Below are positions 47,341 to 56,446 of a stretch of DNA of 64,000 bases, in pieces. The number at the start of each line of letters is the position of its first letter. Within the stretch, counting starts at the first letter, position 1. Origin of the DNA: Bacteroidota bacterium (lineage in GTDB: Bacteria; Bacteroidota; Bacteroidia; Chitinophagales; Chitinophagaceae). Made by a program: the position numbers and the translations under genes. The DNA lies in contig JADJSG010000011.1 of assembly GCA_016711825.1 (NCBI GenBank), positions 62,001-126,000 of the forward strand, in the 5' to 3' direction. The notes under the pieces were generated by a model, which saw nothing but the letters and a program-made list of their open reading frames with translations, did not search any database and was not told where the DNA came from.

Positions 47341-48717
47341 TTAATGATGATGATGGTGATGTGGTTTATTGATAAGTGCTAAAAATTCTTCAGTTGAAAT
47401 ATCCGTTTCCTGCAAATTCAATTGATTTTGAATGGTAAAAAATAATTTATCGGTGATAATCCTATTGTAGAGTTCATCAGCAAATTTTTTGTCAGCCAAT
47501 TGTTTTTGTATCAAAGAGTCCATCCAGCTATCATCCATACTAGGCATACCATATTGGCCAAAATAACTCATGACTTGCATACGCGCTGCTTGTTCCATTT
47601 CATCACGTTTTACATCAAGTTTATTTTCTTCAATGATTTTATCAGAAATCAACTGCCATCTGAGTTGGTGTTCAAATTTGCCATATTCTTTTTCAACAAC
47701 ATCCATAGGTGTATATTTTTCACCACCTACACTCATCCAACGCTTTAGAAATTCAGTCGGTATTGTTATTGGTGTTTCATGTACTAATCTTTCAAAAATA
47801 TCATTTTGTAAATAGTTTCTTGCATGACCGTCCCAATATGCTTGTATCTCTGAAATCAAGAGTTCTTTAAATTTTTCATCTGTATCGATATCTCTACCTG
47901 GGTAGATTTTTTCATACATATCTTTGCCTAATTCAGCTTTTTCAATTTTCTCAATTTTTTCAATGCTTATCTTCATGGTTTTATTCAAATCATTTGCCAA
48001 TCCGAGATCTTGAATAATTGAATCTTTATAAGCATCGCCAAATACTTCATTTAACACACATTCGATATGGTCGTTTACTTTTTTATTCAATAACTGATTC
48101 TTTACGTTATCAGAAAAATATTTCAACAACAACGAATGCTTAGCCTGAGTACCACCTTCTACGCTATGACCATTTTCATCTAATTCACTTAATGAGATAT
48201 GCAACACATTTTCTTCAGAGGTTACTTCATCTGTTTCACTCATATCACCAGCTTTCAATTGCAGTTTTTCAATTTCTTCCTGCAACATTGCATCGGTGAT
48301 TATTATTTTATATACAGGTAAACTCGTAGTGCTACTCAATAATGGAATTTGAAAATCAGGTCTAGTACCTATTTCAAATTCAAATACATAATCTTCAGGC
48401 AAATCCATATTAAATTGATACTGAATTTGTGTTTCAGCTGGAATTGGTCTTGCAAAAATTTCCGCTTTTGTTTGCACCAAATGTTCTTCTAACTTGGCAC
48501 CGGCTACTTTTAAAATTTCGTCTGTAAATACTGATTGACCATATAATTTTTTAACATGTCCTATAGGCACCATTCCTTTTCTAAATCCTGGTATTGCTGC
48601 GTCTTTACTAATTTTTTTTAAAGATTTCTGTACTGAAGGTAAGTAATCTTCTTTAACCAATTGAATGGTAATTTTTTCGTGTTGAAGTCCAATGTTTTGT
48701 TGCGAAATGGTTGCCAT
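47341..48717 (-). CDS. tig: Trigger factor with a natural C-terminal hexahistidine
   Basis: A ribosome-bound chaperone with peptidyl-prolyl isomerase homology, 458 aa. The N-terminal ribosome-binding part carries PGFRKGMVPIGHVKKLYG (the classical GFRxGxxP motif). The FKBP-like middle is degenerate, as is usual in Bacteroidota. The C-terminal arms contain EKEYGKFEHQLRWQLISDKIIEENKLDV and MQVMSYFGQYGMPSMDDSWMDSLI. The protein ends NKPHHHHHH, six His codons (CAC/CAT) directly before the stop, which is not a cloning tag in this context. Histidine-rich tails occur in some trigger factors and other chaperones and may bind metal. Confidence 0.95.
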   Translation of the reverse strand: MATISQQNIGLQHEKITIQLVKEDYLPSVQKSLKKISKDAAIPGFRKGMVPIGHVKKLYGQSVFTDEILKVAGAKLEEHLVQTKAEIFARPIPAETQIQYQFNMDLPEDYVFEFEIGTRPDFQIPLLSSTTSLPVYKIIITDAMLQEEIEKLQLKAGDMSETDEVTSEENVLHISLSELDENGHSVEGGTQAKHSLLLKYFSDNVKNQLLNKKVNDHIECVLNEVFGDAYKDSIIQDLGLANDLNKTMKISIEKIEKIEKAELGKDMYEKIYPGRDIDTDEKFKELLISEIQAYWDGHARNYLQNDIFERLVHETPITIPTEFLKRWMSVGGEKYTPMDVVEKEYGKFEHQLRWQLISDKIIEENKLDVKRDEMEQAARMQVMSYFGQYGMPSMDDSWMDSLIQKQLADKKFADELYNRIITDKLFFTIQNQLNLQETDISTEEFLALINKPHHHHHH

Positions 48718-48749
48718 TGATAGTATGTTTTAAGTCTATGTTTTATTAA

Positions 48750-48780
48750 AAAAAAGCCCGACTACATGTTGGGCTATTTT
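48750..48780 (-). terminator. Terminator of the tRNA-Leu transcript
   Basis: Stem AGCCC/GGGCT with partly paired inner bases, followed by a T run on the minus strand. It lies between the tRNA gene and tig, so tig probably has a separate promoter. Confidence 0.75.
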
Positions 48781-48784
48781 TGTG

Positions 48785-48865
48785 TGCGGGCGGAGGGACT
48801 CGAACCCCCATGTCAAAGACACTAGATCCTAAGTCTAGCGCGTCTACCAATTTCGCCACGCCCGC
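48785..48865 (-). tRNA. tRNA-Leu (anticodon UAG)
   Basis: The acceptor stem pairs GCGGGCG with CGCCCGC. The anticodon stem is CTAGA/TCTAG with loop CTTAGGA, giving anticodon UAG (reads CUN). The T arm has GGTTCGAGTCC. The D arm contains AATTGGTAGACGC. A longer variable arm with a short stem, as in class II leucine tRNAs, lies between. The 3' CCA is not encoded; the next bases after the discriminator A are CACA. Confidence 0.95.
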
Positions 48866-48883
48866 GAAATGATTTTGGGAGTG

Positions 48884-48891
48884 CAAATGTA
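48884..48891 (-). promoter_or_regulatory. tRNA-Leu promoter -7 box
   Basis: TACATTTG, an exact TAnnTTTG match, followed by CACTCCCAAAA and then the tRNA 18 nt after the box. The sequence after it closely resembles that after the rpoB promoter at 16346. Confidence 0.65.
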
Positions 48892-48958
48892 TTACATTTA
48901 TTATTAATTATCCCTTTTAATAAAAGTTTTTCATTAATTTTATTAAAAAATATTCCAT

Positions 48959-49447
48959 TTGTCCAATCCAATTTTCATAGAACCTTTAGAAGAAGATGAA
49001 ATGATTTTTGTTGCTAAGAAATACGAAAAAGCAAGTAAAGAGTATTTAAGAATCATGAATTTATTTCTTATTGCCAGTGGACTGATACCCCTTATACTTG
49101 CTATCTCCTTTGGCATCGTATTTAATGATATTCGTATGTTTTATCGGGTCTTCACGATTAGTCTGATCTCCTTAATTACTTTTTTTTGTATTGTATCTGT
49201 CATTTTTTATTTCATACAAGTATATGCCGTTTTTAAAGATAAAAAGTTTAATACCAAAACGCTCGAGCGGTGTAATATTACAAAGAAGAACTATATAGAA
49301 ATCAACCATTCCTTTCATTTTTATCTCAATAGTGAAGTCAAATATAGTATTGAAGTGACTGAAAATGATTTCAATTTATTTAATCTTGGGGATGAAATCA
49401 ACATCGAATACACTACTTTCAGCAAAGAATTTTTAGGGTATTATTAA
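48959..49447 (+). CDS. Hypothetical membrane protein with two transmembrane helices
   Basis: 162 aa with a TTG start (no ATG nearby fits). Two membrane helices lie near residues 31-52 (LFLIASGLIPLILAISFGIVF) and 64-90 (ISLISLITFFCIVSVIFYFIQVYAVF). The C-terminal 70 residues form a soluble beta-rich region (IEINHSFHFYLNSEVKYSIEVTENDFNLFNLGDEINIEYTTFSKEFLGYY) resembling domains seen in conserved hypothetical proteins; I do not recognise the family. It is divergent from the tRNA gene. Confidence 0.65.
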   Translation: MSNPIFIEPLEEDEMIFVAKKYEKASKEYLRIMNLFLIASGLIPLILAISFGIVFNDIRMFYRVFTISLISLITFFCIVSVIFYFIQVYAVFKDKKFNTKTLERCNITKKNYIEINHSFHFYLNSEVKYSIEVTENDFNLFNLGDEINIEYTTFSKEFLGYY

Positions 49448-49936
49448 TACTTTATTCAAATAACCTTATCACAAATTATACCAAAAGTATATATTACATT
49501 GTCTGTGAAAGTTCGGAAGCAAACCTAAATAGATCGCATTTAATAGGGTATTAATTGGACTTTCTTTAATGTGTCCTTGATATAATATAGTTTAGCCTAC
49601 CTTTAATATTTATTGCCAGCACTTCATTTATTTAATTGGCATAAAACCAATGTGAAATTAGCTATACGAGTATTCCCGTTTCGCTTAATCGCACCAAATA
49701 CATTTAAAATGTAGACTAAAAAATATGGGAATAAGCTTCTATTCATTGAATTTCAGCTTATCGAAATTTGAATTATTATTCATCTTTAGTTGGAATTAAA
49801 CATTATTTCAAACTACTTTCTCCAATGCAGGGTTTGTAAATTATTGGACAATTATATAAATCATTTAGCAATTATAACTGTTTTCAGAAAGTTCCATTAT
49901 CAGATACACAATAGATAAATAACAGAACGCATATTT
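49448..49936. other. Intergenic region
   Basis: About 490 bp without a visible gene, RNA or strong hairpin. It ends where the duplicated tract that contains the T9SS gene terminator begins. Confidence 0.5.
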
Positions 49937-51823
49937 TACAAACAACATAAAAAAATCCCTACAATTTAACCATTGTAGGGATTTTAAAATATCTATTTAA
50001 CTATTTTTATCGAATCAAGGTCACATTGCCTTGTTTATAGAAACGTTTGCCTGTTTGGCTAACAGCATCTATTACATATACATATGCGCCCATCGGTTGA
50101 GGTTTGCCCTTCCATTGTCCATTCCAACCCTTGGTGATGTCGGTGGTGCTAAATATCTCTTCGCCCCAACGATTAAACACTTTGAAGGAGTTTAAAGATA
50201 CAATGCCACGTACCATAATACGTAATTCATCGTTCAAACTGGTACCAGATCCTGGACTAAACGCATTCGGTAAATCTAAGATGCTTTCAGGACTCACTAA
50301 AACATCTACTGAATCTATCGTGCTACAACCCGCTTCTGTGCGTGCTGTTACAAAATAGCGAGTACTCACTGATGGTGAAGCCATCGGATTTTTGATGTCT
50401 GTATAGTTTAAGCCAAATGGTGGACTCCAGGTAAAGAAACTACAATTGCCATTCGCATACAACTGAGCACTTTCGCCAGGGAAAATCGTTTGCGTATCGC
50501 CAGCATCTAATACCGCATCAGGATTCACCACCACAGTAGCACTAATTGTATCTAAACAACCCTTGACATTTACACCCGTTACAAAAAATTCTGTCGTCGA
50601 TATCGGTTGTACCACTATCTTATCATTCATATCCTGGATGATAAAATCTTTAGGAGTCCAATCATATACACCTGTACCTTGATTGGCAGACGCTATTAAA
50701 TGTACCGTATCGCCAGGACAAATTGTGCGGTCGCGGTCGATGCTTAAAAATGCTCCACTGATTACATCCACTATCGCTTGATCACTTGCTGTACAACCTG
50801 CAGGTGTTGTTGCTGTCAATGTAAAGATAGTACTTGCATGCCCGTCAAAAATCACATCTAACACATTAGGAAAATCTAAATCTGATACAGGCGCCCAACT
50901 ATAAGTGTAATTTGCAAAGCCTGCAGGACCCACAGTGCCATGAAGGTGTAAAGTATCATTGTTACACATCTCCAAATCTGGACCTGCATTCACAATTGGT
51001 ATTGGCTCTACCGTGATTGTTATCGTTTGACTTGAATCAGGACAACCAGGATAAGAAGCGGTTAAAGTATAAGGATAAACACCAAATGGTGTAGGTGTAA
51101 TCACAGGATTGTTGATTGAGGCATTGCTCACAAATGTTGCAGGTGTCCATGTATAAGTATATTCAGGGGCACCGGTGGTATTGATTTGTACATTATCTCC
51201 ATCACAAATTGTGGTATCATTGTTTAGGATATCAAAACCATTAATGACCGTCAACGTTACCGTTGCTGTAGCCTGACAAGCTGTTAAATTATTGGGTACC
51301 ACCGTTACCGTATAAGTAATGGTACTTTGTGGGAAATGAGCCACAGGATTTGAAATATTAGGGTCATTTAAATAGGTTCCCGGCGACCAAACATAGGCAT
51401 ACGAAGCTCCTAAAGGCGTTGCCGAAGCATTTAATTGAAAATCAGCATTCACACAAGTCGTACTATTGGGTGTGATGACGACGGTAGGTATTGGCGCCAC
51501 TTGCACCACTACCGTATCTATATTCTTATTACATATGGAGGCTAAGTTACTCGTGACGACATAGGAGGTCGTAGTGGTTGGTGTTGCAATCGGATTATCA
51601 CAATTGGTACACGACAAGGAACCAATTGGTGAACCACCAGGTAATACAGTCCAGGTAAATTGTGAGCCACCATACACTTGTAGCTGAGCAGCGCCCCCAT
51701 TACACATGGTTGTATCGCCAAAAGCCTGGGTAATTGGATTGATATTAATAGGAATAGAAAATACACCTGTCAACAAAAATCCAGGAGGTTGACAACTGGA
51801 ATCTTTGATGGTTATGGTTAAAA
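49937..51823 (-). repeat. Duplicated tract, copy A (3' part of the first T9SS-B gene and its terminator)
   Basis: This 1.9-kb stretch matches 53343-55229 almost base for base at a constant offset of 3406. Only about a dozen substitutions were noticed, nearly all silent and denser towards 51400-51820. The left edge is sharp, at the sequence TACAAACAACATAAA just outside the terminator; the right edge fades gradually into diverged homologous sequence. Confidence 0.9.
49948..49986 (-). terminator. Terminator of the first T9SS-B gene
   Basis: Stem AATCCCTACAAT/ATTGTAGGGATT with a 6-nt loop and a T run on the minus strand. An identical copy lies 3406 bp away. Confidence 0.9.
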
Positions 51824-52985
51824 TGTGTAAACCAGTATCAAGTACACTTGTACCCCATGTCAAACAACCCTTCATAGAATCGGTATAAGTACCTGAGTAC
51901 ACAATATTTGCACCAGGGGTCGCTAAAGCACTATTATCAGTGGCAACGAGTACTGCTATCGGATTAGTAGAAGTTAAGTCAAAACAGAATTTTAAAGAAT
52001 CACCGGCACAACCTTGTATAATACCATTAATCATATTGCCACCTATCAGGGTATTGGTATCAACCAAACCTTGCGGCGTAGGAGTATTACAATTGCCTAC
52101 AACAAATTGAATATCACGCATTACAAAGCCTATTAACACACCATTCCTATATTCGCTTACTTTGATTGTAATTACATATTCACCCTGCGCTGTTGCAGTA
52201 AATGAGGTAGCTCCTGTTTGAGGATTCACATTAAAAGTGTTGCCTGTAGGGAAAGGATTATTGATTACATTATAAGGATAATTGGTGGTGTCTAATATGT
52301 CATAAATAGCAGCTGCACCACATGAGGTAGGACCAGTTCGGGGCTTAATCGCCTGGAAAACCAATGAATCATTATCTGGATCAATAGCACCATTATTATA
52401 AATATAAGGGAGATTAATACACATAAATGGAATCGGTGGATTGGAGAAATAAGGCGAGCTGTTAAGATTTTTGCCATTCGTATTGTCAAGTGTTGCTTCA
52501 ACGTATATATTCTGACCTCCGGGATTATATAAATTATCAATATTCCCATTTCGGCAACATAAACCTGTCCAAAATTTCCAGAAATTACATTGGGTTGGCA
52601 AAGTTACATTTACGGTGTACCACCATTCCTGGTAACCAGGAATCACACCTCCATTGCATGTATTATTGTACCCTGGGCAACCTGTTGAAACGGGTGCTCC
52701 CTGAATATTTCCATTGGGCAATACTTGACCCTGAGGTACATACAAGCCAAGTGTCGCAGTAGTATTAGCTGCTCCACATGAGTTATTGTAACACATCGTA
52801 AAAGAATTAGGGGCAGGTGAACCATTGCAATCACGATAAAATTTAAATATAAATTTATATTGATTGGTTTGGCCTGGGATCAATTCATAAATGAGCTCTC
52901 CCCCTGCAGCATGTGTTGCTTTAGCAGTATTCGAGATTCCGGCTAAAAAAATAATTGCTACAAGAACGGATAGTATTTTTTTCAT
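50007..52985 (-). CDS. T9SS type B sorted, PKD-rich surface protein, copy A
   Basis: 992 aa. A signal peptide covers residues 1-23 (KATHAAGGELIYEL follows, the usual start of this group of surface proteins). The next 290 residues include CX-rich segments (SCGAANTTATLGLYVPQGQVLPNG, VQEWW-like aromatic patch, FMCINLPYIYNNGAIDPDNDSL). Then several Ig/PKD-like repeats follow (TVVITPNSTTCVNADFQLNASA, IDNNDTTICDGDNVQINTTG-type, NAGPDLEMCNNDTLHLHG). The C terminus from about 905 (LDLPNAFSPGSGTSLNDELRIMVRG ... FKVFNRWGEEIFSTTDITKGWNGQWKG) is the gliding-motility-associated type B sorting domain. It is probably an adhesin exported by T9SS. Copy B lies just upstream; only the N-terminal third differs substantially. 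Confidence 0.93.
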   Translation of the reverse strand: MKKILSVLVAIIFLAGISNTAKATHAAGGELIYELIPGQTNQYKFIFKFYRDCNGSPAPNSFTMCYNNSCGAANTTATLGLYVPQGQVLPNGNIQGAPVSTGCPGYNNTCNGGVIPGYQEWWYTVNVTLPTQCNFWKFWTGLCCRNGNIDNLYNPGGQNIYVEATLDNTNGKNLNSSPYFSNPPIPFMCINLPYIYNNGAIDPDNDSLVFQAIKPRTGPTSCGAAAIYDILDTTNYPYNVINNPFPTGNTFNVNPQTGATSFTATAQGEYVITIKVSEYRNGVLIGFVMRDIQFVVGNCNTPTPQGLVDTNTLIGGNMINGIIQGCAGDSLKFCFDLTSTNPIAVLVATDNSALATPGANIVYSGTYTDSMKGCLTWGTSVLDTGLHILTITIKDSSCQPPGFLLTGVFSIPININPITQAFGDTTMCNGGAAQLQVYGGSQFTWTVLPGGSPIGSLSCTNCDNPIATPTTTTSYVVTSNLASICNKNIDTVVVQVAPIPTVVITPNSTTCVNADFQLNASATPLGASYAYVWSPGTYLNDPNISNPVAHFPQSTITYTVTVVPNNLTACQATATVTLTVINGFDILNNDTTICDGDNVQINTTGAPEYTYTWTPATFVSNASINNPVITPTPFGVYPYTLTASYPGCPDSSQTITITVEPIPIVNAGPDLEMCNNDTLHLHGTVGPAGFANYTYSWAPVSDLDFPNVLDVIFDGHASTIFTLTATTPAGCTASDQAIVDVISGAFLSIDRDRTICPGDTVHLIASANQGTGVYDWTPKDFIIQDMNDKIVVQPISTTEFFVTGVNVKGCLDTISATVVVNPDAVLDAGDTQTIFPGESAQLYANGNCSFFTWSPPFGLNYTDIKNPMASPSVSTRYFVTARTEAGCSTIDSVDVLVSPESILDLPNAFSPGSGTSLNDELRIMVRGIVSLNSFKVFNRWGEEIFSTTDITKGWNGQWKGKPQPMGAYVYVIDAVSQTGKRFYKQGNVTLIR

Positions 52986-53342
52986 ATAATTTTAAAATAA
53001 GGTTTAAAAATAATACATTTTTTATAAAATAAACATATTAAGTTGAATATTTAATAGCATAATATGTATAATCATAACGTATGGTATTGTATAAGACGTA
53101 ATCTTAAACGCTTTTGGTTTGCTTGTGAAGAAATTTATTTTTAGTTATAAATCCTTTTTACTGAAAACCAATTTCTAAAAACACATCTAAAAATAAGATT
53201 TTTTTAGAATTCTTGAACTTTTTCTACATAAAATCAACTTGAAAAATCGATTTTTGGTATTTTTCATTTTTTGAATAAAAATATTTTTCAATGAAATGAT
53301 AATAACATTATTTCAAAATAAGCTAATATTTGTCATTTTATA

Positions 53343-55229
53343 TACAAACAACATAAAAAAATCCCTACAATTTAACCATTGTAGGGATTTTAAAATATCT
53401 ATTTAACTATTTTTATCGAATCAAGGTCACATTGCCTTGTTTATAGAAACGTTTGCCTGTTTGGCTAACAGCATCTATTACATATACATATGCGCCCATC
53501 GGTTGAGGTTTGCCCTTCCATTGTCCATTCCACCCCTTGGTGATGTCGGTGGTGCTAAATATCTCTTCGCCCCAACGATTAAACACTTTGAAGGAGTTTA
53601 AAGATACAATGCCACGTACCATAATACGTAATTCATCGTTCAAACTTGTACCAGATCCTGGACTAAACGCATTCGGTAAATCTAAGATGCTTTCAGGACT
53701 CACTAAAACATCTACTGAATCTATCGTGCTACAACCCGCTTCTGTGCGTGCTGTTACAAAATAGCGAGTACTCACTGATGGTGAAGCCATCGGATTTTTG
53801 ATGTCTGTATAGTTTAAGCCAAATGGCGGACTCCAGGTAAAGAAACTACAATTGCCATTCGCATACAACTGAGCACTTTCGCCAGGGAAAATCGTTTGCG
53901 TATCGCCAGCATCTAATACCGCATCAGGATTCACCACCACAGTAGCACTAATTGTATCTAAACAACCCTTGACATTTACACCCGTTACAAAAAATTCTGT
54001 CGTCGATATCGGTTGTACCACTATCTTATCATTCATATCCTGGATGATAAAATCTTTAGGAGTCCAATCATATACACCTGTACCTTGATTGGCAGACGCT
54101 ATTAAATGTACCGTATCGCCAGGACAAATTGTGCGGTCGCGGTCGATGCTTAAAAATGCTCCACTGATTACATCCACTATCGCTTGATCACTTGCTGTAC
54201 AACCTGCAGGTGTTGTTGCTGTCAATGTAAAGATAGTACTTGCATGCCCGTCAAAAATCACATCTAACACATTAGGAAAATCTAAATCTGATACAGGCGC
54301 CCAACTATAAGTGTAATTTGCAAAACCTGCAGGACCCACAGTGCCATGAAGGTGTAAAGTATCATTGTTACACATCTCCAAATCTGGACCTGCATTCACA
54401 ATTGGTATTGGCTCTACCGTGATTGTTATCGTTTGACTTGAATCAGGACAACCAGGATAAGAAGCGGTTAAAGTATAAGGATAAACACCAAATGGTGTAG
54501 GTGTAATCACAGGATTGTTGATTGAGGCATTGCTCACAAATGTTGCAGGTGTCCATGTATAAGTATATTCAGGGGCACCGGTGGTATTGATTTGTACATT
54601 ATCTCCATCACAAATTGTGGTATCATTGTTTAGGATATCAAAACCATTAATGACCGTCAACGTTACCGTTGCTGTAGCCTGACAAGCTGTTAAATTATTG
54701 GGTACCACCGTTACCGTATAAGTAATGGTACTTTGTGGGAAATGAGCCACAGGATTTGAAATATTAGGGTCATTTAAATAGGTTCCCGGCGACCAAACAT
54801 AGGCATACGAAGCTCCTAAAGGCGTTGCCGAAGCATTTAATTGAAAATCAGCATTCACACAAGTCGTACTATTGGGTGTAATGACGACAGTAGGTATTGG
54901 CGCCACTTGCACCACTACCGTATCTATATTCTTATTGCATATGGAGGCTAGGTTACTCGTGACGACATAGGACGTCGTAGTGGTTGGTGTTGCAATCGGA
55001 TTATCACAATTGGTGCACGACAAGGAACCAATCGGTGAACCACCAGGTAATACAGTCCAGGTAAATTGTGAGCCGCCATACACTTGTAGCTGAGCAGCGC
55101 CCCCATTACACATGGTTGTATCACCAAAAGCCTGGGTAATTGGATTGATATTAATAGGAATAGAAAATACACCTGTCAACAAAAATCCAGGAGGTTGACA
55201 ACTGGAATCTTTGATGGTTATGGTTAAAA
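53343..55229 (-). repeat. Duplicated tract, copy B
   Basis: Counterpart of 49937-51823. Differences seen include AACTTGTACC for AACTGGTACC, GGCGGACT for GGTGGACT and TTGCATATGG for TTACATATGG, all in codon third positions or nearly so. Confidence 0.9.
53354..53392 (-). terminator. Terminator of the second T9SS-B gene
   Basis: Identical to the hairpin at 49948-49986. It separates the two tandem genes. Confidence 0.9.
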
Positions 55230-56385
55230 CATGTAAACCAGTATCTAAAACACTAGTACCCCAGGTAAAGCAACCCTTCATAGAATCGGTATAAGTACCT
55301 GAGTAAACAATATTTGCACCAGGGGTCGCTAAAGCACTGTTGTCAGTAGCAACGAGCACCGCAATGGCATTGGTAGAAGTTAAGTCAAAACAGAATTTTA
55401 AAGAATCACCGGCACAACCTTGTATGATACCATTGATCATATTGCCACCTATTAGGGTATTGGTATCTACCAAACCTTGCGGCGTGGGGGTATTACAATT
55501 GCCTACAACAATTTGAATATCACGTAAAACATATCCAATCAACACGCCGTTACGCCATTCATTCACTTTAACGGTAATAACATAAACACCAGATGCTGCA
55601 GCTGTGAAAGCAGTGGCTCCTGTTTGTCCATTTACATTGAATGTATTGCCTGTTGGGAAAGGATTATTGACTGCATTATAAGCAGGAAGCAACAAATCAG
55701 TTAATGCACCTGCCACACATCCTGGTCCGTTTCGCGGACTGATTGATTCAAATGAAAGCGAATCATTATCAGGATCAATTGCACCATTATTATAAATATA
55801 AGGGAGATTAATGCACATAAATGGTATTGGTGGATTAGAGAAATAAGGCGAACTATTGAGATTTTTGCCATTGGTATTGTCAAAAGTAGCTTCAACATAT
55901 AAATTGGCCGATGCAGGATTGTTTAAATTAAGAATGGCATTGTTTCGTGCACTTACTGATACCCAAAATCGCCAAAAATTACATTGGGTTGGCAATGTAA
56001 TCGTAGCAGTATACCACCACTCCTGGTATCCAGGATTATTAATGGGACCACCATTGCAAGTATTAAGATATCCTGGACAGCCTGAAGAAACAGGTGCACC
56101 TTGTATGTTACCGTTTGGCAATACGCCTCCTTGGGGTACATAAAGATTCAGGGTTACCGATGAAATAGCAGCACCACAAGTATTATTGTAACAAAGTTGT
56201 TGGGATGAAGGTGCCGCAATACCCGCACAATCACGATAAAATTTAAAAATAAATTTATATTGGTTTGTTTGACCAGGAACAATTTCATAAAGAAGTTCTC
56301 CACCAGCTGCATGTGAGGCAAAAACTTGGTTTGCAAAACTTAAAATAAAAATACTTAAAATAAGTGAAGTGAATAATTTTTTCAT
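53413..56385 (-). CDS. T9SS type B sorted, PKD-rich surface protein, copy B
   Basis: 990 aa with the same architecture as copy A: signal peptide (FANQVFASHAAGGELLYEI), a 290-residue N-terminal region, Ig/PKD-like repeats and the type B sorting domain. In the N-terminal third only part of the residues agree with copy A (for example NPGYQEWWYTATITLPTQCNFWRFWVSVSARNNAILNLNNPASANLYVEATFDNTNGKNLNSS versus the A version). From about residue 300 to the end the two proteins are identical apart from a few residues (STNAIAVLV for STNPIAVLV, GCFTWG for GCLTWG, HVLTITI for HILTITI). Each gene has its own terminator copy. Confidence 0.93.
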   Translation of the reverse strand: MKKLFTSLILSIFILSFANQVFASHAAGGELLYEIVPGQTNQYKFIFKFYRDCAGIAAPSSQQLCYNNTCGAAISSVTLNLYVPQGGVLPNGNIQGAPVSSGCPGYLNTCNGGPINNPGYQEWWYTATITLPTQCNFWRFWVSVSARNNAILNLNNPASANLYVEATFDNTNGKNLNSSPYFSNPPIPFMCINLPYIYNNGAIDPDNDSLSFESISPRNGPGCVAGALTDLLLPAYNAVNNPFPTGNTFNVNGQTGATAFTAAASGVYVITVKVNEWRNGVLIGYVLRDIQIVVGNCNTPTPQGLVDTNTLIGGNMINGIIQGCAGDSLKFCFDLTSTNAIAVLVATDNSALATPGANIVYSGTYTDSMKGCFTWGTSVLDTGLHVLTITIKDSSCQPPGFLLTGVFSIPININPITQAFGDTTMCNGGAAQLQVYGGSQFTWTVLPGGSPIGSLSCTNCDNPIATPTTTTSYVVTSNLASICNKNIDTVVVQVAPIPTVVITPNSTTCVNADFQLNASATPLGASYAYVWSPGTYLNDPNISNPVAHFPQSTITYTVTVVPNNLTACQATATVTLTVINGFDILNNDTTICDGDNVQINTTGAPEYTYTWTPATFVSNASINNPVITPTPFGVYPYTLTASYPGCPDSSQTITITVEPIPIVNAGPDLEMCNNDTLHLHGTVGPAGFANYTYSWAPVSDLDFPNVLDVIFDGHASTIFTLTATTPAGCTASDQAIVDVISGAFLSIDRDRTICPGDTVHLIASANQGTGVYDWTPKDFIIQDMNDKIVVQPISTTEFFVTGVNVKGCLDTISATVVVNPDAVLDAGDTQTIFPGESAQLYANGNCSFFTWSPPFGLNYTDIKNPMASPSVSTRYFVTARTEAGCSTIDSVDVLVSPESILDLPNAFSPGSGTSLNDELRIMVRGIVSLNSFKVFNRWGEEIFSTTDITKGWNGQWKGKPQPMGAYVYVIDAVSQTGKRFYKQGNVTLIR

Positions 56386-56446
56386 ATAATAACTAAAAAA
56401 TAAGGATATAAAATTAATACATTTTGTAAGAATAGGTCATTTAAAA

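Noticed and set aside
47341..47362. Six-His tail as evidence of a cloned, tagged gene
   Set aside because: The gene is in normal chromosomal context with native flanks, a natural terminator and tRNA gene upstream; no vector sequence is present.
50104..50358. Plus-strand frames inside the two T9SS genes, present in both copies
   Set aside because: They recur only because the underlying genes are duplicated; no start site or protein-like sequence supports them.
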